45,310 bases of DNA from assembly GCA_905233215.1 (NCBI GenBank), contig CAJODC010000005.1, forward strand, positions 1 through 45,310, read 5' to 3'. The DNA is from an uncultured Synergistales bacterium (GTDB taxonomy: Bacteria; Synergistota; Synergistia; Synergistales; Aminobacteriaceae). The notes under the pieces are model-generated. The model saw only the letters and a list, made by a program, of their open reading frames with translations, made no database searches and had not been told where the DNA came from. Position 1 is the first letter of the stretch. Each line of letters starts with the position of its first letter. Of the stretch, positions 8,773 through 16,450 are shown one piece after another. The translations under genes and the position numbers were made by a program.

Positions 8773-9722
8773 TGAGGCGTTACAGCGCAACGTTAATCGG
8801 TTATTACGGTTTCGGGAATCTCGGCGATGAACTTTTGCTGAAAGCTTGTGTCGACCTTCTGACTCAATGCGGAGTCGAGAAGAGCCGAATCGCTGTTCTG
8901 TCCAACAATCCTGACGAGACCGCAAAGACGTTCGGAATTGATGCTTTTGACCGCTGGAAGTTCGCTGAGATTCTCCGTGTTCTGAGAGAGAGTGAGAGAA
9001 TGATTTTCGGCGGAGGAGGAATCTTTCAGGACAGAACGAGCGTGAAATCCTGCGCTTGGTACTGGGGAATTGCGAGGCTTGCGGGGCTGATGGGCGTGAA
9101 AGTTTACGCTGTCGGTCAAAGCGTTGGGCCTTTGAGATTGAGAGTGTCAAAAATTCTTTCCGGCAACGCTCTGAGGCTCTGCGGTCTTGTCCACGTGAGA
9201 GACGAAAAATCTCGTGTAATCGCTGAAAGTCTCGGCTGTAAAAACGTCATCGAGGGCTTAGACTTAGTGATGACGATAAAGCCGGAGAGTGTCTCAACTG
9301 TCGGCAAAAAGACTCTCGTAAACCTTCGGCCATGTCCTGAGCTTGAACATTACACGGAAATATTGAGACCTCATATTGACGATGACACGATCGGCGCGGC
9401 GATGTCCCAAGAGGACGAGTCAGCGTTGAGACTTTTGGGACTGAGAGAGATAGTGAGGGTCAGAAATTTTAGTGAGGCCGAAGAATTATGGTGTTGCGCT
9501 AAACGTTCAGCAGGTATGAGATTACATTTCGGAGTGTTGTCGAGAATTTTCAGGACTCCTCTTGCGATGATGCCTTATGACTTGAAAGTGAATGAATTTG
9601 CGGGGCAGTCGGGCGTTCCATGTATCACTGACGAATGGAAAGAGCCTATGATGCCCCGTGAAGTTCCCGAAAGTGCGGGCGATATTATCGGAGTGTTCCG
9701 GCAATTACTCCACCGCCTATGA
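8772..9722 (+). CDS. csaB: Polysaccharide pyruvyl transferase CsaB
   Basis: CsaB adds ketal-linked pyruvate to the secondary cell-wall polymer, creating the ligand bound by SLH domains of S-layer proteins. The 316-residue protein opens with IGYYGFGNLGDELLL, the diagnostic pyruvyl transferase motif, and has FGGGGIFQD and GVKVYAVGQSVGPL further on. The C-terminal half has the typical MRLHFGVL histidine motif (SAGMRLHFG). The start at 8772 shares one base with the DUF5693 stop (TGATG), and an upstream in-frame ATG at 8679 lies inside the DUF5693 gene and is rejected. The last 38 bases overlap mnmA on the other strand. Confidence 0.9.
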   Translation: MRRYSATLIGYYGFGNLGDELLLKACVDLLTQCGVEKSRIAVLSNNPDETAKTFGIDAFDRWKFAEILRVLRESERMIFGGGGIFQDRTSVKSCAWYWGIARLAGLMGVKVYAVGQSVGPLRLRVSKILSGNALRLCGLVHVRDEKSRVIAESLGCKNVIEGLDLVMTIKPESVSTVGKKTLVNLRPCPELEHYTEILRPHIDDDTIGAAMSQEDESALRLLGLREIVRVRNFSEAEELWCCAKRSAGMRLHFGVLSRIFRTPLAMMPYDLKVNEFAGQSGVPCITDEWKEPMMPREVPESAGDIIGVFRQLLHRL

Positions 9723-10722
9723 CATATTCACCGTCATATATCACTGCGCTTTGACCGATTGCCGGACTCTTCAGCTTCTCGGAAAACTCAATCACAATTT
9801 CATCATCGCCGGTCTGATTCACGACACAATCAACTTCACGCTGACGGTAACGAGTTTTGACACTAGAACGGAAATTCACGGGTACACGGTCGAACGCTAT
9901 CAAGTTCACGTCACGGACAACAACGCCCTTAGCGTAAAGCCCTGTATCAGTCTCAGGCACAAGCGTTATTGTGTTGTTCACAGTGTCGATTCTGGAAACG
10001 TAAAGCCTTGAACTTGACGATACCCCCAAGCCCCTTCGCTGGCCAGCCGTGTAATGTATAATCCCAAGATGACGGCCTATAACGTTTCCTTCAGCGTCAA
10101 CAAAATCGCCGGGAGGGTAATCCTTCTTCGTGTAACGCTCAATGAATGAAGCGTAATCACCGTCAGGCACGAAGCATATATCCTGAGAGTCTCGCCTCTT
10201 AGCGTTCACAAAGCCGAGAGACCCGGCTATATCCCTGACTTCTGACTTCATCATTGCGCCCAAAGGAAAATCAACACGAGCTAACTGCTTCTGTGTCAAC
10301 ACGTACAACACATAGCTTTGATCCCTCGAAAGGTCAACGGCCTTACGAAGAAGCCAACGCCCGGAATTATCACGCTCAATTCTCGCGTAATGCCCGGTCG
10401 CAATCACCGCAGATTCTGAATGTCTCAGAAATTCGCCGAACTTGATGAACCTATTGCAGTCGATGCAGGGATTTGGAGTCCCTCCTGACTCGTATACGCC
10501 GATGAACTTCCGTATCACTCTATCACGGAAAATCTCTCGGCAGTCGATAACTTCATGGCCGATGTTGAGAGTCTCGCAGACTGACCTTGCATCGCTGACG
10601 TTATTGGTTCCGTCATCGGCAAGAAGCATCGTAGCACCCTTGCAGTCGTGATATTTTTCACGCATCAAATAAGCGGAGACGCTGCTGTCAACGCCCCCGC
10701 TCATGGCAATAAACACACTCAC
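9685..10722 (-). CDS. mnmA: tRNA-specific 2-thiouridylase MnmA
   Basis: MnmA thiolates U34 of tRNA-Lys, -Glu and -Gln using a relayed persulfide and ATP. The 345-residue protein has the PP-loop MSGGVDSSV at residues 7-15, the catalytic cysteine C89 in NPCIDCNRFIKF and the partner cysteine C183 in SQDICFVPDGDY; the HYTxGQRRGLG block is also present. The start is GTG at 10722, sharing one base with the aminotransferase stop (TAGTG), with GGAG 13 nt upstream. The neighbouring aminotransferase is upstream in the same operon. The 3' end overlaps csaB by 38 nt tail-to-tail with no terminator hairpin between, so transcripts from both sides probably run into each other. Confidence 0.95.
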   Translation of the reverse strand: MSVFIAMSGGVDSSVSAYLMREKYHDCKGATMLLADDGTNNVSDARSVCETLNIGHEVIDCREIFRDRVIRKFIGVYESGGTPNPCIDCNRFIKFGEFLRHSESAVIATGHYARIERDNSGRWLLRKAVDLSRDQSYVLYVLTQKQLARVDFPLGAMMKSEVRDIAGSLGFVNAKRRDSQDICFVPDGDYASFIERYTKKDYPPGDFVDAEGNVIGRHLGIIHYTAGQRRGLGVSSSSRLYVSRIDTVNNTITLVPETDTGLYAKGVVVRDVNLIAFDRVPVNFRSSVKTRYRQREVDCVVNQTGDDEIVIEFSEKLKSPAIGQSAVIYDGEYVIGGGVIAGTLR

Positions 10723-11900
10723 TATTTCAACATAGCTCCGAGTTTCTGAAGACGCTTGATCGCCTCTTCGAGTACATCGGGCGTTCTGGCGAAATGGAAA
10801 CGTATCAGGTTGTTTATCGGTTCACGGAAGAAACTTGAACCCGGCACGGCTGCAACGCCTATGTTCTTGATGACCCATTCGCAGAACTCCAAGTCTCCCC
10901 AGCCCTTGAACTGTTCAAGCTCCAAGAAGTCCGAGATGTCAACCATCACGAAATACGAACCCTGCGGAATGTTGTGCTTCAATCCGGCCTCGTCAAGTCC
11001 TTCAAGGAATCTGTTTCGGAGTCCAGTGTACTTCGCCTTCAGAGCGTCATAGTACTCCGGCGGAAGCTCAAAAGCGTGAACGGCTGCCTCCTGCAACGGC
11101 GCGGCTGCTCCGACAGTCAGGAAGTCGTGAACTTTCCTCGCTCCGTCAACAACATCAGCGGGCCCGATAAGATAGCCGAGTCTCCAGCCTGTTATCGAGT
11201 AAGTTTTTGACAGTGAGTTACAGGTTATAACATGGTCGAAAAGTCCCGGAAGCCCTGAAGCGTAAACGTGCTTGTAAGGGTCAAACACAATGTGTTCGTA
11301 AACTTCATCGGTTACAATGAATGCGTCATACTTCACCGCAAGCGCGCCGATCTCTGTGAGTTCTTTCTCGGTGAAAACTTTTCCGCAAGGGTTCGAGGGG
11401 TTGCAGATTACGATAGCTTTTGCTCCCTGCTTGAAACCGTCCTCGATTAAGTTTATGTCGTAGTCATATGTCGGAGGTACTAGAGGAATGTAAATCGGAC
11501 TTGCTCCCGACAGAATCGAGTCAGCTCCGTAATTCTCGTAGAACGGAGAGAACACCATGACTTTATCGCCGGGGTTGCAGATAGTCATCATGGCCGACAT
11601 CATAGCTTCGGTTGAACCGCAGGTGATTACGATTTCTGTTTCGGGGTCAATCTCTCGGCCGATTGCCTTGCTCTGTTTGGCACAGATAGCATCACGGAAA
11701 TTCTTTGCTCCGAAGGTTATCGCGTACTGGTGAGGGCCTGTGTGGGCGGTCTTTGCGAGCGAGTCCATCATTTCTGTCGGAGGATCCCAGTTAGGGAAGC
11801 CCTGTGAAAGATTTATTGCTCCGTACTTGTTGCAGATTCGTGTCATTCGTCGTATTACGGAGTCTGTGAACGTTCCTACCCTGTCGCTTAATTTGGGCAT
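10722..11900 (-). CDS. Class I pyridoxal-phosphate aminotransferase
   Basis: A 392-residue fold-type-I aminotransferase of the aspartate/kynurenine-type group. It has INLSQGFPNWDPP (substrate-side glycine region), GSTEAMMSAM (phosphate site), NPSNPCGKVF, TDEVYEHIVF, and the Schiff-base lysine in SLSKTYSITGWRLGY (residue 232). A C-terminal arginine for the substrate carboxylate is in NLIRFHFAR. The start is ATG at 11900 (MPKLSDRV) with AAGGA 12 nt upstream; a longer frame reaching 11984 would begin upstream of the likely transcription start. Substrate specificity cannot be read from sequence: aspartate, aromatic or methionine/kynurenine types are possible. mnmA follows directly and is probably co-transcribed. 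Confidence 0.9.
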   Translation of the reverse strand: MPKLSDRVGTFTDSVIRRMTRICNKYGAINLSQGFPNWDPPTEMMDSLAKTAHTGPHQYAITFGAKNFRDAICAKQSKAIGREIDPETEIVITCGSTEAMMSAMMTICNPGDKVMVFSPFYENYGADSILSGASPIYIPLVPPTYDYDINLIEDGFKQGAKAIVICNPSNPCGKVFTEKELTEIGALAVKYDAFIVTDEVYEHIVFDPYKHVYASGLPGLFDHVITCNSLSKTYSITGWRLGYLIGPADVVDGARKVHDFLTVGAAAPLQEAAVHAFELPPEYYDALKAKYTGLRNRFLEGLDEAGLKHNIPQGSYFVMVDISDFLELEQFKGWGDLEFCEWVIKNIGVAAVPGSSFFREPINNLIRFHFARTPDVLEEAIKRLQKLGAMLK

Positions 11901-11938
11901 GGAGATTTCATATCCTTTCGTGAAATAGTCAACGCAAA

Positions 11939-11967
11939 ATTTTACGTTTCCTTTGAAAAATTTGCAA
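11939..11967 (-). promoter_or_regulatory. Promoter of the class I aminotransferase-mnmA operon
   Basis: On the minus strand TTGCAA (11962-11967) and TAAAAT (11939-11944) are exactly 17 nt apart. Transcription would start near 11932 and leave a leader of about 32 nt with the AAGGA ribosome-binding site. This argues against the longer aminotransferase frame. Confidence 0.6.
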
Positions 11968-11991
11968 TATTCGTGTAATCTCACACTCAGT

Positions 11992-11997
11992 TATAAT
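11992..11997 (+). promoter_or_regulatory. -10 box of the phospholipase D-like gene (probable leaderless mRNA)
   Basis: A perfect TATAAT ends 6 nt before the ATG at 12004, so transcription should begin at or within a base of the start codon. No ribosome-binding site is present in the 20 bases before the ATG. No convincing -35 lies at the usual distance. Confidence 0.45.
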
Positions 11998-12003
11998 AAA
12001 TCA

Positions 12004-13062
12004 ATGCGAAAAATCACTCTCAACAATTCAGCCCGTCTCCTTATGAGCGGAAGTGAAACCCTTTCGGCCATGAAAGCCTCTTTGAGCCGTGCCGAACGTT
12101 TCATCAATCTCGAATACTTTTCATTCCACGATGACGAGACCGGGCGTGCCGTAACCGAAATTCTCAAGGAGCGAGCTTCTCACGGTGTCAAAGTCAGAAT
12201 GCTGACCGACTCCGCAGGAAGCTGGAGGCTCGGCAGAAAGTTCATCAAGAATCTTAGAGCCTCCGGGATTGAGTTCAGACGCTTCAGCCCGTTCACGTTT
12301 CACAGGGATCACAGGAAGATTGTTACAGTTGACGGCGTTACGGGGTTTCTCGGAGGCTTCAACATCGGCGATGTTTACCTCAAGCAGTGGCGGGACACTC
12401 ACTTGATGCTCTGCGGAGGTGCTGTCGCTGAACTTGATGCCTTCTTCGCGTCAATGTGGAGGAAGTCCGGCGGTTGTTACAACGCTGAGACAGTGCCGGA
12501 TAATTTCTGCGGTGATGTCCCAGTGAGAATCATAGCCAGCGGAAAGGGAGAGGGTTACAGGGCAGTAGCGGACGAGTACATCAGGGTAATATCATCGTCA
12601 AAGAGTCGAATCTGGATAACTACGCCGTATTTTGCGCCGGACAGAATTTTTCTTGAGGCTCTTTATTCGGCAGTGAAAAGGGGCGTTGATGTCCGAGTGA
12701 TAATCCCGTCATCGTCAAATCACCCGATTGTTTCATGGGCTTCACAGTCTTACGTTGACGAAATGTTGAGGGGCGGTGTTCGAGTTTTTGTGTACAGAGA
12801 GAGATTCATTCACGCAAAGACGATGATTGTTGACGATGATATTGCGTCTGTAGGGACTGCTAATCTTGACGCTTTGAGCTTTGCCATAAACTACGAGGTT
12901 CAAGCGTTCGTTTATTCCCGTGAGATTGTTGACGAACTTACGAAAGTTTTTTCTGTTGACCTGAGCAACTGTTCCGAAGAAAATTTGTCGACAAGAAGAA
13001 AACGCCCGGCCATGATGAGAGTGAAAGAGTTAGCCGGACGGATATTATCACCGATATTATGA
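12004..13062 (+). CDS. Phospholipase D-family protein, cardiolipin synthase-like
   Basis: A 352-residue protein with two HKD motifs, the hallmark of the PLD superfamily: H103-K105-D110 in HRDHRKIVTVD and H270-K272-D277 in FIHAKTMIVDD. The GGFNIGDVY segment after the first motif and GTANLDALSFAINYE after the second are typical of cardiolipin synthases, which join two phosphatidylglycerols. It lacks the two N-terminal membrane helices of ClsA and begins near the catalytic part, as in ClsB/ClsC-like enzymes. The ATG at 12004 has no SD and is preceded at once by a -10 box; a longer frame from 11953 would start upstream of it. The last 6 bases overlap the VTT protein gene on the other strand. Confidence 0.87.
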   Translation: MRKITLNNSARLLMSGSETLSAMKASLSRAERFINLEYFSFHDDETGRAVTEILKERASHGVKVRMLTDSAGSWRLGRKFIKNLRASGIEFRRFSPFTFHRDHRKIVTVDGVTGFLGGFNIGDVYLKQWRDTHLMLCGGAVAELDAFFASMWRKSGGCYNAETVPDNFCGDVPVRIIASGKGEGYRAVADEYIRVISSSKSRIWITTPYFAPDRIFLEALYSAVKRGVDVRVIIPSSSNHPIVSWASQSYVDEMLRGGVRVFVYRERFIHAKTMIVDDDIASVGTANLDALSFAINYEVQAFVYSREIVDELTKVFSVDLSNCSEENLSTRRKRPAMMRVKELAGRILSPIL

Positions 13063-13794
13063 GCGTTGAATTTTGAGGAAGTCATAGACCCATTTTTCGA
13101 TTACTTCCCAGAATAGCCAGAGAATCACCGACAGTATCATCATGACGGCGAAGAGAATTTTCACCCATAGCGTCATTCCGTCAGCGAAGCCTGCGCCTGT
13201 CAGAGAGAGTACCGCCATTCCCGGAGCTCTTCCGAGAAGACAGACGACAGAGAGCGGAAGGAGTTTTAATTTTGTGAGACCGGCCAAGAAACATACGGCA
13301 TCATCAGGAAGTGCCGGTAACAAAAATATCATGAAGAAAGTCATGTAGCCTCCATCGGAAATAACTTTGTCGAAGCTCTGAATGATTTTCTCAGGAACAA
13401 TTTTTCTGACCAGAGATATTCCCAGAAGCCTCGCAAGAGTCATAGCGATGAGACTGCCGATGACGAGTCCTAGTGTGGTTAGTCCCCAGCCTTTCCAGAA
13501 ACCGAAAATGAATCCTCCAGCGAACGCAGCAGCCTGACCGGGTATCGGAGCGATAACGACCTGAAGCACCTGTATGGCAATGAAGAGCCATTCCGAACCT
13601 TCGCCGAGTTTGCGGAGTTCTTGAGGGTTTTGGACGTAGCGAGAGATTTCCGCTGTCCATTCTTCAGGTATCATGAAGCCGAACGCCCATATTAACGCGC
13701 CGAGTATCAGAGTTATCACGAACGCAGGAATGAGAATTATTATGAGCGATGAGAATTTTCGTTTGAGTAAGTCAATGAAGTCTTGTTTTGTCAT
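13057..13794 (-). CDS. VTT-domain membrane protein (TVP38/TMEM64, DedA-related)
   Basis: A 245-residue inner-membrane protein with about five or six hydrophobic segments. The VTT (SNARE-associated) core is visible in APIPGQAAAFAGGFIFGFWKG, with the following GLVIGSLIAMTLARLLG and a proline-containing re-entrant stretch FLLPALPDDAVCFLAG. Relatives are lipid scramblases or transporters of undecaprenyl-phosphate type lipids, but the TVP38 branch is poorly defined. The ATG overlaps the DUF2442 stop by four bases (ATGA), so it is the third gene of a small operon. It converges on the cardiolipin-synthase-like gene, another phospholipid function. Confidence 0.85.
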   Translation of the reverse strand: MTKQDFIDLLKRKFSSLIIILIPAFVITLILGALIWAFGFMIPEEWTAEISRYVQNPQELRKLGEGSEWLFIAIQVLQVVIAPIPGQAAAFAGGFIFGFWKGWGLTTLGLVIGSLIAMTLARLLGISLVRKIVPEKIIQSFDKVISDGGYMTFFMIFLLPALPDDAVCFLAGLTKLKLLPLSVVCLLGRAPGMAVLSLTGAGFADGMTLWVKILFAVMMILSVILWLFWEVIEKWVYDFLKIQRS

Positions 13795-14048
13795 AGTGCT
13801 GTGCCTTTCAAGTACAAAGTATCGGGGCTTATGTCAATATCGCCGGGCCAAACGACAGTACCGTATTCAACTCTTGCCGATCTGAAAACTTTTGCGAGGT
13901 TCTTATACATTGGGAGTTGAAGTAGTGGTTTCGCGTCATAAATTTTTCTTTCGCCGTTTCTGAAAGTTACGACAAGATTGTAATCGCTGTCAGTCTCAAC
14001 ACCTGAGACTCTCGGTAACATTTCTTCTTCCCCGTGAATAATCTCCAC
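13791..14048 (-). CDS. DUF2442 domain protein
   Basis: An 85-residue protein matching the DUF2442 pattern: LPRVSGVE, DYNLVVTFRNGE, a short hydrophobic stretch KPLLQLPMYKNL and the C-terminal YGTVVWPGDIDISPDTLY. The function of the family is not established. The annotated start is GTG at 14048 with AGAGGT 7 nt upstream; an ATG at 14021 (MLPRVSG) with GGGGA before it is an alternative. It lies 14 nt behind a DUF4160 gene and its stop overlaps the VTT gene by four bases. DUF4160 and DUF2442 genes recur as neighbours in many bacteria, which has led to their being viewed as toxin-antitoxin-like; nothing here proves that. Confidence 0.85.
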   Translation of the reverse strand: MEIIHGEEEMLPRVSGVETDSDYNLVVTFRNGERKIYDAKPLLQLPMYKNLAKVFRSARVEYGTVVWPGDIDISPDTLYLKGTAL

Positions 14049-14062
14049 AGTTCACACCTCTT

Positions 14063-14329
14063 TCAGCGCAAAGGATCAATGCGGAAAGTTTCCTCACCGT
14101 TTAACGCCAGCTTCCAGTTTGCGTTCAAATCTTCTTCATGAAGCAATGCCCACGCTTTGACGAGAGCCGCTTGTCTTTTCGGGAAAGTGCCGGATATTAT
14201 TTCCCCGTCAAGTGAGAAGACAGCCTCATACTCACTGTAATAAGCGTGCATGTGCGGCATCTTGTGCTTGTCATTGTCGTGCCAGAACATACGTATTATG
14301 ATTCCAAAAAATAGACTTATTGTCGGCAT
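14063..14329 (-). CDS. DUF4160 domain protein
   Basis: An 88-residue protein matching DUF4160 along its whole length: MPTISLFFGIIIRMFWHD, the HKMPHMHAYYSEYEAVFS histidine-rich core, the DGEIISGTFPKRQ turn and a final LVKAWALLHEEDLNANWKLA helix. Its function is unknown; the conserved histidines suggest metal binding or catalysis. The start at 14329 is fixed by AGGGGG a few bases upstream and by the family's usual N-terminus. It is the first gene of a DUF4160-DUF2442-VTT operon, and a strong terminator hairpin ends only about 12 nt before its start. Confidence 0.87.
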   Translation of the reverse strand: MPTISLFFGIIIRMFWHDNDKHKMPHMHAYYSEYEAVFSLDGEIISGTFPKRQAALVKAWALLHEEDLNANWKLALNGEETFRIDPLR

Positions 14330-14341
14330 ATTTCCCCCTAC

Positions 14342-14379
14342 AAAAAAACGGACACCAGCAAAATTTTCACTGATGCCCG
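14342..14379 (-). terminator. Intrinsic terminator between the secreted protein and DUF4160 genes
   Basis: On the minus strand CGGGCATCAG (14370-14379) pairs with CTGGTGTCCG (14349-14358) over ten positions including two G-U pairs, followed by seven T (14342-14348). It ends the secreted-protein gene at 14401 and leaves no room for an ordinary promoter before DUF4160. Confidence 0.85.
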
Positions 14380-14400
14380 AAATATTCCTGTCTCTGCCGA

Positions 14401-14844
14401 TTACTTCCAGCCCATAGCAGCGATGCTTACCCATTCGCCATCTTTGAAGAATCTTGCACCCTGAAGGTTCAAGCCGTTGGTGTCTTTGATGACATTGACA
14501 CGTACTTTCCTGTCCTCTGCTCTGTAATCCATCTCGATCAACATTGAGTGCTGTCTGAGCCAGCCTTTGTAGTAGATGCCGACTTTAGCGCGTGTGATTC
14601 CGTCGCCCTTGTCGAAAGGCTTCTCGTCAAAATCTGCCTGAGCCTCTTCAATTTTCACTGTCGGGTGAAAATCGGGAAGCACTCTCTCTTTTGCGAATCT
14701 GAGGAAGTCAAACTCGGCTGTCTCCTGTGCGCCGCTTTCCGCTGGCAGGGCTTCCGCAACATCTGATGACTCGGCGAACGACATTGTTGCGCCCAACGCA
14801 AGAACCAACACTGCAAGAAAAACTAATAACGCTGATTTTCTCAT
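14401..14844 (-). CDS. Secreted protein of unknown function
   Basis: A 147-residue protein with a clear Sec signal peptide (MRKSALLVFLAVLVLALG, cleavage probably after MSFA). The mature part has an acidic low-complexity start (about 25-45) and then a compact domain, ending in the hydrophobic segment WVSIAAMGWK. There are no cysteines. I do not recognise the family. The start has GGAGGT 8 to 10 nt upstream, a promoter-like pair at 14879-14906 and a strong terminator downstream, so it is probably a single-gene transcript that is well expressed. Confidence 0.78.
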   Translation of the reverse strand: MRKSALLVFLAVLVLALGATMSFAESSDVAEALPAESGAQETAEFDFLRFAKERVLPDFHPTVKIEEAQADFDEKPFDKGDGITRAKVGIYYKGWLRQHSMLIEMDYRAEDRKVRVNVIKDTNGLNLQGARFFKDGEWVSIAAMGWK

Positions 14845-14878
14845 TGTTACAAAACCTCCGAATTGAATTTATGCTTGA

Positions 14879-14906
14879 ATTTTACCAGTCTCACAACAAA
14901 AAGCAA
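14879..14906 (-). promoter_or_regulatory. Possible promoter of the secreted protein gene at 14844
   Basis: On the minus strand TTGCTT (14901-14906) and TAAAAT (14879-14884) are 16 nt apart, about 35 nt before the start codon. The -35 box is only a moderate match. Confidence 0.4.
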
Positions 14907-14914
14907 TGAGACAT

Positions 14915-15556
14915 TTACTCCGGGTCTTTTCCCCAAAGACCTTTCTTTTCCTGCCTCGCCTCACGCTGAAGATGCACAAAAATATTCGCGTACCTCGAAT
15001 TTGGCTGTATCGTCATCAACTGAGCGTAACCGTCAAGCAGTAACCTAGCGTTGAACATGTGCTTACGTATCACAGCCTCGTCATCAAGATCGCGCTCTGT
15101 CGGTTCCTTCAGCCAAACGTAAGCAAGCATTCTGTCATACCTGTCCTTCACGCCGACATCAGTTTGAAGCCAAACCGTTTTACCTTCGAGGCTCTTTTTC
15201 GTGAAGTTGCTGGCCTCTTTGCCGTAATACTGCACTGGCTTGTTCGGGTGAACTGTCTCGGGCGTGTCAACTCCCAAGAATCTCACACGCTCTTTGAGGT
15301 ACTTGCTTCCGTCGTCAAACAAAAACGAAACTATCGCCGTGTCCCCGTCAACAACTCTCTCAATCTTCGCTTTGTAGACAGTGTTGCGCCTAAGTTCGAG
15401 AGACTCGAGAGCGTTCGGGCCTTTGTGGTAATGATACTCTCCGGTTTCCTTGTTGAAGTGTCCGCCGTTCTTGTCGAGCTTGCCGGGGTGAGCTGATGCT
15501 GTCAAAGACAGTGCCAAAACCAAAAACGCCGTGAGTAAAAATCTCAACTTCCTCAA
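14915..15556 (-). CDS. Exported thermonuclease-family protein with N-terminal YHYH segment
   Basis: A 213-residue secreted nuclease of the staphylococcal nuclease fold. After a signal peptide (MRKLRFLLTAFLVLALS, cleavage after TASA) comes HPGKLDKNGGHFNKETGEYH, a histidine-rich YHYH-type segment that may bind metal. The nuclease domain shows VVDGDTAIV, RVRFLGVDTPET (first arginine and glutamate of the active site) and DRYDRMLAYVWL (second arginine). Such enzymes cut DNA and RNA with calcium. Two TTG starts are possible: 15565 lies almost on top of AAGGA, so 15556, about 10 nt after it, is preferred. The TauE/SafE gene ends 18 nt upstream, so both are probably co-transcribed. Confidence 0.85.
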   Translation of the reverse strand: MRKLRFLLTAFLVLALSLTASAHPGKLDKNGGHFNKETGEYHYHKGPNALESLELRRNTVYKAKIERVVDGDTAIVSFLFDDGSKYLKERVRFLGVDTPETVHPNKPVQYYGKEASNFTKKSLEGKTVWLQTDVGVKDRYDRMLAYVWLKEPTERDLDDEAVIRKHMFNARLLLDGYAQLMTIQPNSRYANIFVHLQREARQEKKGLWGKDPE

Positions 15557-15574
15557 AAAAATCAAATCCTTTCG

Positions 15575-16345
15575 TCAAAATATCAAGTCGTAAACGACTC
15601 TAACAAAGAACAATGATAGCACAATCATGATAACAGGTCTCACAACTTTTGCTCCGCCCTTCTCGAAGTAACGAGCCCCGACATAATTTCCTGCTATGCT
15701 GAAAAAGCCTGCAATGATTCCGACTGGCAGAATGACTTTTCCGTTCGTGAAATAAACAGCTATCGCCGCAACGTTGGTCGCAAAATTTATCGCCTTAGTT
15801 ACGCCGTTAGCTTTTTGCACGCTAAGTTTCGCAGCTCCGGCCATGAACAAAAGCATGAATGTTCCCGCGCCCGGACCGTAGAAACCGTCATAAAAGCCTA
15901 AGAAAAACGCAACCAGCACGCAGATAACGTACGTCCTCAAAGTCAATGTGCTGTCATTATTTTTCTCTTCCTTGAGCAAATCCTGACTCTTGAATACGTA
16001 CCAAGCTGTTACCGGCAGTATCACAAGCATCAGAATCTTGAAGACATAATCGCTGATGAGCAACGCCGTTTCAGCCCCAAGCGATGAGCCTGTAAGCGCG
16101 AAAATTATTCCCAATGCTGAAAGTTTCAACGGCACGTAGCCATCTCGTATAAATTCTGTCAACGCTGTCAACGTACCCATTGCAGAGCCGATTTTGTTCG
16201 TGCCTATAGCGAAATGAACGGGAAAGCCTGAGATCATGAACGCAGGGACAGTGATTAAACCTCCACCGCCTCCGATAGCGTCAACAACACCGGCAATGAA
16301 GACCATCGGACATATTATGAAAAGCTGGGAGATAGACCAATCCAA
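15575..16345 (-). CDS. TauE/SafE-family membrane exporter
   Basis: A 256-residue inner-membrane protein with about eight hydrophobic segments. The first half holds the family signature AGVVDAIGGGGGLITVPAF and the second half the related FYDGFYGPGAGTFMLLF, the inverted repeat typical of TauE/SafE (formerly DUF81). Members export sulfite, sulfoacetate or other organosulfonates; the substrate here is unknown. The start is TTG at 16345, with AAGGTGA 6 nt upstream. The nuclease gene follows closely in the same direction. No clear promoter was found between it and the terminator at 16385-16420. Confidence 0.9.
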   Translation of the reverse strand: MDWSISQLFIICPMVFIAGVVDAIGGGGGLITVPAFMISGFPVHFAIGTNKIGSAMGTLTALTEFIRDGYVPLKLSALGIIFALTGSSLGAETALLISDYVFKILMLVILPVTAWYVFKSQDLLKEEKNNDSTLTLRTYVICVLVAFFLGFYDGFYGPGAGTFMLLFMAGAAKLSVQKANGVTKAINFATNVAAIAVYFTNGKVILPVGIIAGFFSIAGNYVGARYFEKGGAKVVRPVIMIVLSLFFVRVVYDLIF

Positions 16346-16384
16346 TTTGAATCACCTTGAGAGTTTGAGATAAGAAAAAATGTT

Positions 16385-16420
16385 AAACAAAAAGAGCTGC
16401 CGAAGTAACCTGTCGGTAGC
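16385..16420 (-). terminator. Intrinsic terminator after the 53-residue protein gene
   Basis: On the minus strand GCTACCGA (16413-16420) pairs with TCGGCAGC (16396-16403) with one mismatch, followed by TCTTTTTGTTT. It lies about 30 nt after the small gene stop. Confidence 0.75.
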
Positions 16421-16450
16421 AAGAAGATTAAACGAGCCGATAACTAAAAG

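Noticed and set aside
8605-9150. Long minus-strand frame of 181 codons
   Set aside because: It lies opposite the DUF5693/csaB junction, whose frames have clear motifs; its arginine/serine-rich composition is typical of an antisense shadow.
14885-14912. Hairpin with GTCTCA/TGAGAC arms as a terminator
   Set aside because: No T run follows on either strand and the loop is long.
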